Below, piece by piece: positions 63,172-64,000 of a stretch of DNA of 64,000 nt. The notes beneath the pieces are model-generated. The model searched no databases, was not told where the DNA came from, and worked only from the letters and a program-made list of their open reading frames with translations. The translations under genes and the position numbers were made by a program. The DNA comes from Telmatospirillum siberiense (GTDB lineage: Bacteria; Pseudomonadota; Alphaproteobacteria; Rhodospirillales; Magnetospirillaceae), in assembly GCF_002845745.1 (NCBI RefSeq), contig NZ_PIUM01000019.1, positions 1 through 64,000 on the forward strand, read 5' to 3'. Every line of letters begins with the position of its first letter. Position 1 is the first letter of the stretch.

Positions 63172-64000
63172 ATGGTCACCCTCCGGATCACCCATAAGAC
63201 GGTCTATCGCTATCATCAGCCGGTCGATCTGGGACCGCATCGCCTGATGCTTCGCCCACGGGAAAGCCGGGATCTGCGCCTGATCTCCTGCCAGGTGCAG
63301 ATCACGCCGGACGCCACCGTGACCTGGGCCAACGACGTCTTCGGCAATGCCGTGGCGACCGCCAGTTTCCCATTCCAGACGGACAATCTGCTCATCGACA
63401 GTCTCACCACACTGGAATTGCATACTCCCGCCTGGCCGGTTTTCGACGTGGCGGCATCGGCGATTTCTTATCCCTTTCGCTATTCCAACGACGACTGGAT
63501 CGATCTGGGCGCCTTGACGACGCCGCAATACCCCGATTATTCGGGACGCCTGCGGGACTGGTCGCGGGCCTTCATCGGCGGCAACCCCACCGATACGCTG
63601 TCGCTCCTGAAGGACCTGTGCGCCGGGGTTTCGGGATGGATCTCCTATCAGAGCCGCGACGACGAGGGAACCCAGTCGCCGATCGAAACCCTGGATCGCG
63701 GCTGGGGATCGTGCCGCGATTTCGCCGTACTGTTCATCGAGGCGGCGCGTACCCTGGGCTTCGGCGCCAGGATCGTCTCCGGCTATCTCTATAATCCGGA
63801 CCGCACCGCTTTGGGCAGTTTTGACGCCGGATCGACGCACGCCTGGGCCGAAATTTACGTTCCGGGGGCCGGCTGGATCACCTTCGACCCCACCAACCGC
63901 AGCGTCGGCGGCTACAACCTGATCCCCGTCGCCGTCGGGCGCGACATCCGGCAGGTCATGCCGGTATCCGGCAGTTTCATCGGCATGACCAACGCCTTTC
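63172..64000 (+). CDS. Transglutaminase-like cysteine protease-fold protein, N-terminal part
   Basis: Only the first 276 codons are in the window. The N-terminal Bact_transglu_N domain (about 1-90) has [20 protein letters not shown]. The transglutaminase core follows with catalytic Cys181 (WGSCRDF), His223 ([10 protein letters not shown]) and Asp239 (FDPTN). All three residues are present. Members are intracellular in most bacteria and the substrate is unknown. GAGGA lies 9 nt before the ATG. Divergent from cspA. Confidence 0.92.
   Translation, partial: MVTLRITHKTVYRYHQPVDLGPHRLMLRPRESRDLRLISCQVQITPDATVTWANDVFGNAVATASFPFQTDNLLIDSLTTLELHTPAWPVFDVAASAISYPFRYSNDDWIDLGALTTPQYPDYSGRLRDWSRAFIGGNPTDTLSLLKDLCAGVSGWISYQSRDDEGTQSPIETLDRGWGSCRDFAVLFIEAARTLGFGARIVSGYLYNPDRTALGSFDAGSTHAWAEIYVPGAGWITFDPTNRSVGGYNLIPVAVGRDIRQVMPVSGSFIGMTNAF

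Overview
The window is about 64 kb of GC-rich bacterial chromosome. Codon use, gene content and order (glnK-amt, dnaK-dnaJ-dapB, nth, a SDHAF4-type DUF1674 gene beside rsmB, a 180-kDa-type NAD glutamate dehydrogenase) suggest an alphaproteobacterium, most likely of the Rhodospirillales (Magnetospirillum/Telmatospirillum-like). The genus is an inference. I see no rRNA, tRNA, CRISPR array, prophage or insertion sequence.

Layout: 1-5985 holds nitrogen control (amt, glnK with a sigma-54 promoter), small envelope proteins, a 2-keto-3-deoxy-sugar-acid aldolase divergent from an IclR regulator, nth and a lipoprotein. 6107-11258 holds dapB, dnaJ and dnaK behind a heat-shock-type promoter, then a DUF1848 gene. 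11345-38780 is mainly envelope glycan synthesis in three blocks: GT2, rsmB-gmhB-GT2-GT4, flippase, asparagine-synthase-like protein and GT4 (11345-21185); nucleotide-sugar dehydrogenase and GT9 (21503-23763); WbpM-type dehydratase, O-antigen ligase, heparinase-like protein, GT4, WbpL/WecA-type transferase and epimerase (30478-38780). Between the blocks lie a PmtA-like methyltransferase, a divergent ClC channel, a TehB-like methyltransferase, a YeiH transporter and purH. 39007-46413 holds the giant glutamate dehydrogenase and four small exported proteins, two of which look like divergently transcribed paralogues. 46943-62359 holds two complete tripartite RND efflux systems, one with a divergent TetR gene and one with a divergent HxlR gene, separated by a GGDEF-EAL protein. 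The end carries a tiny basic protein, cspA and the start of a transglutaminase-like gene.

Working together: the glycan genes supply most steps of an O-antigen pathway: priming on undecaprenyl phosphate (36832), NDP-sugar modification (21503, 30478, 37833), glycosyl transfer, flipping (16378) and ligation (32464). A dehydrogenase plus an asparagine-synthase-like amidotransferase suggests an amidated uronic acid, by analogy with Pseudomonas aeruginosa O6. No clear Wzy polymerase is present.

Non-coding signals most worth attention: two candidate small RNAs ending in intrinsic terminators far from any upstream gene (about 28450-28587 and 46842-46935); a two-copy interspersed element with a compensatory base-pair change (5991 and 45734); a short repeat at the 3' ends of three genes that supplies the stop codon in two of them; and candidate operators in the divergent regulator/target regions.
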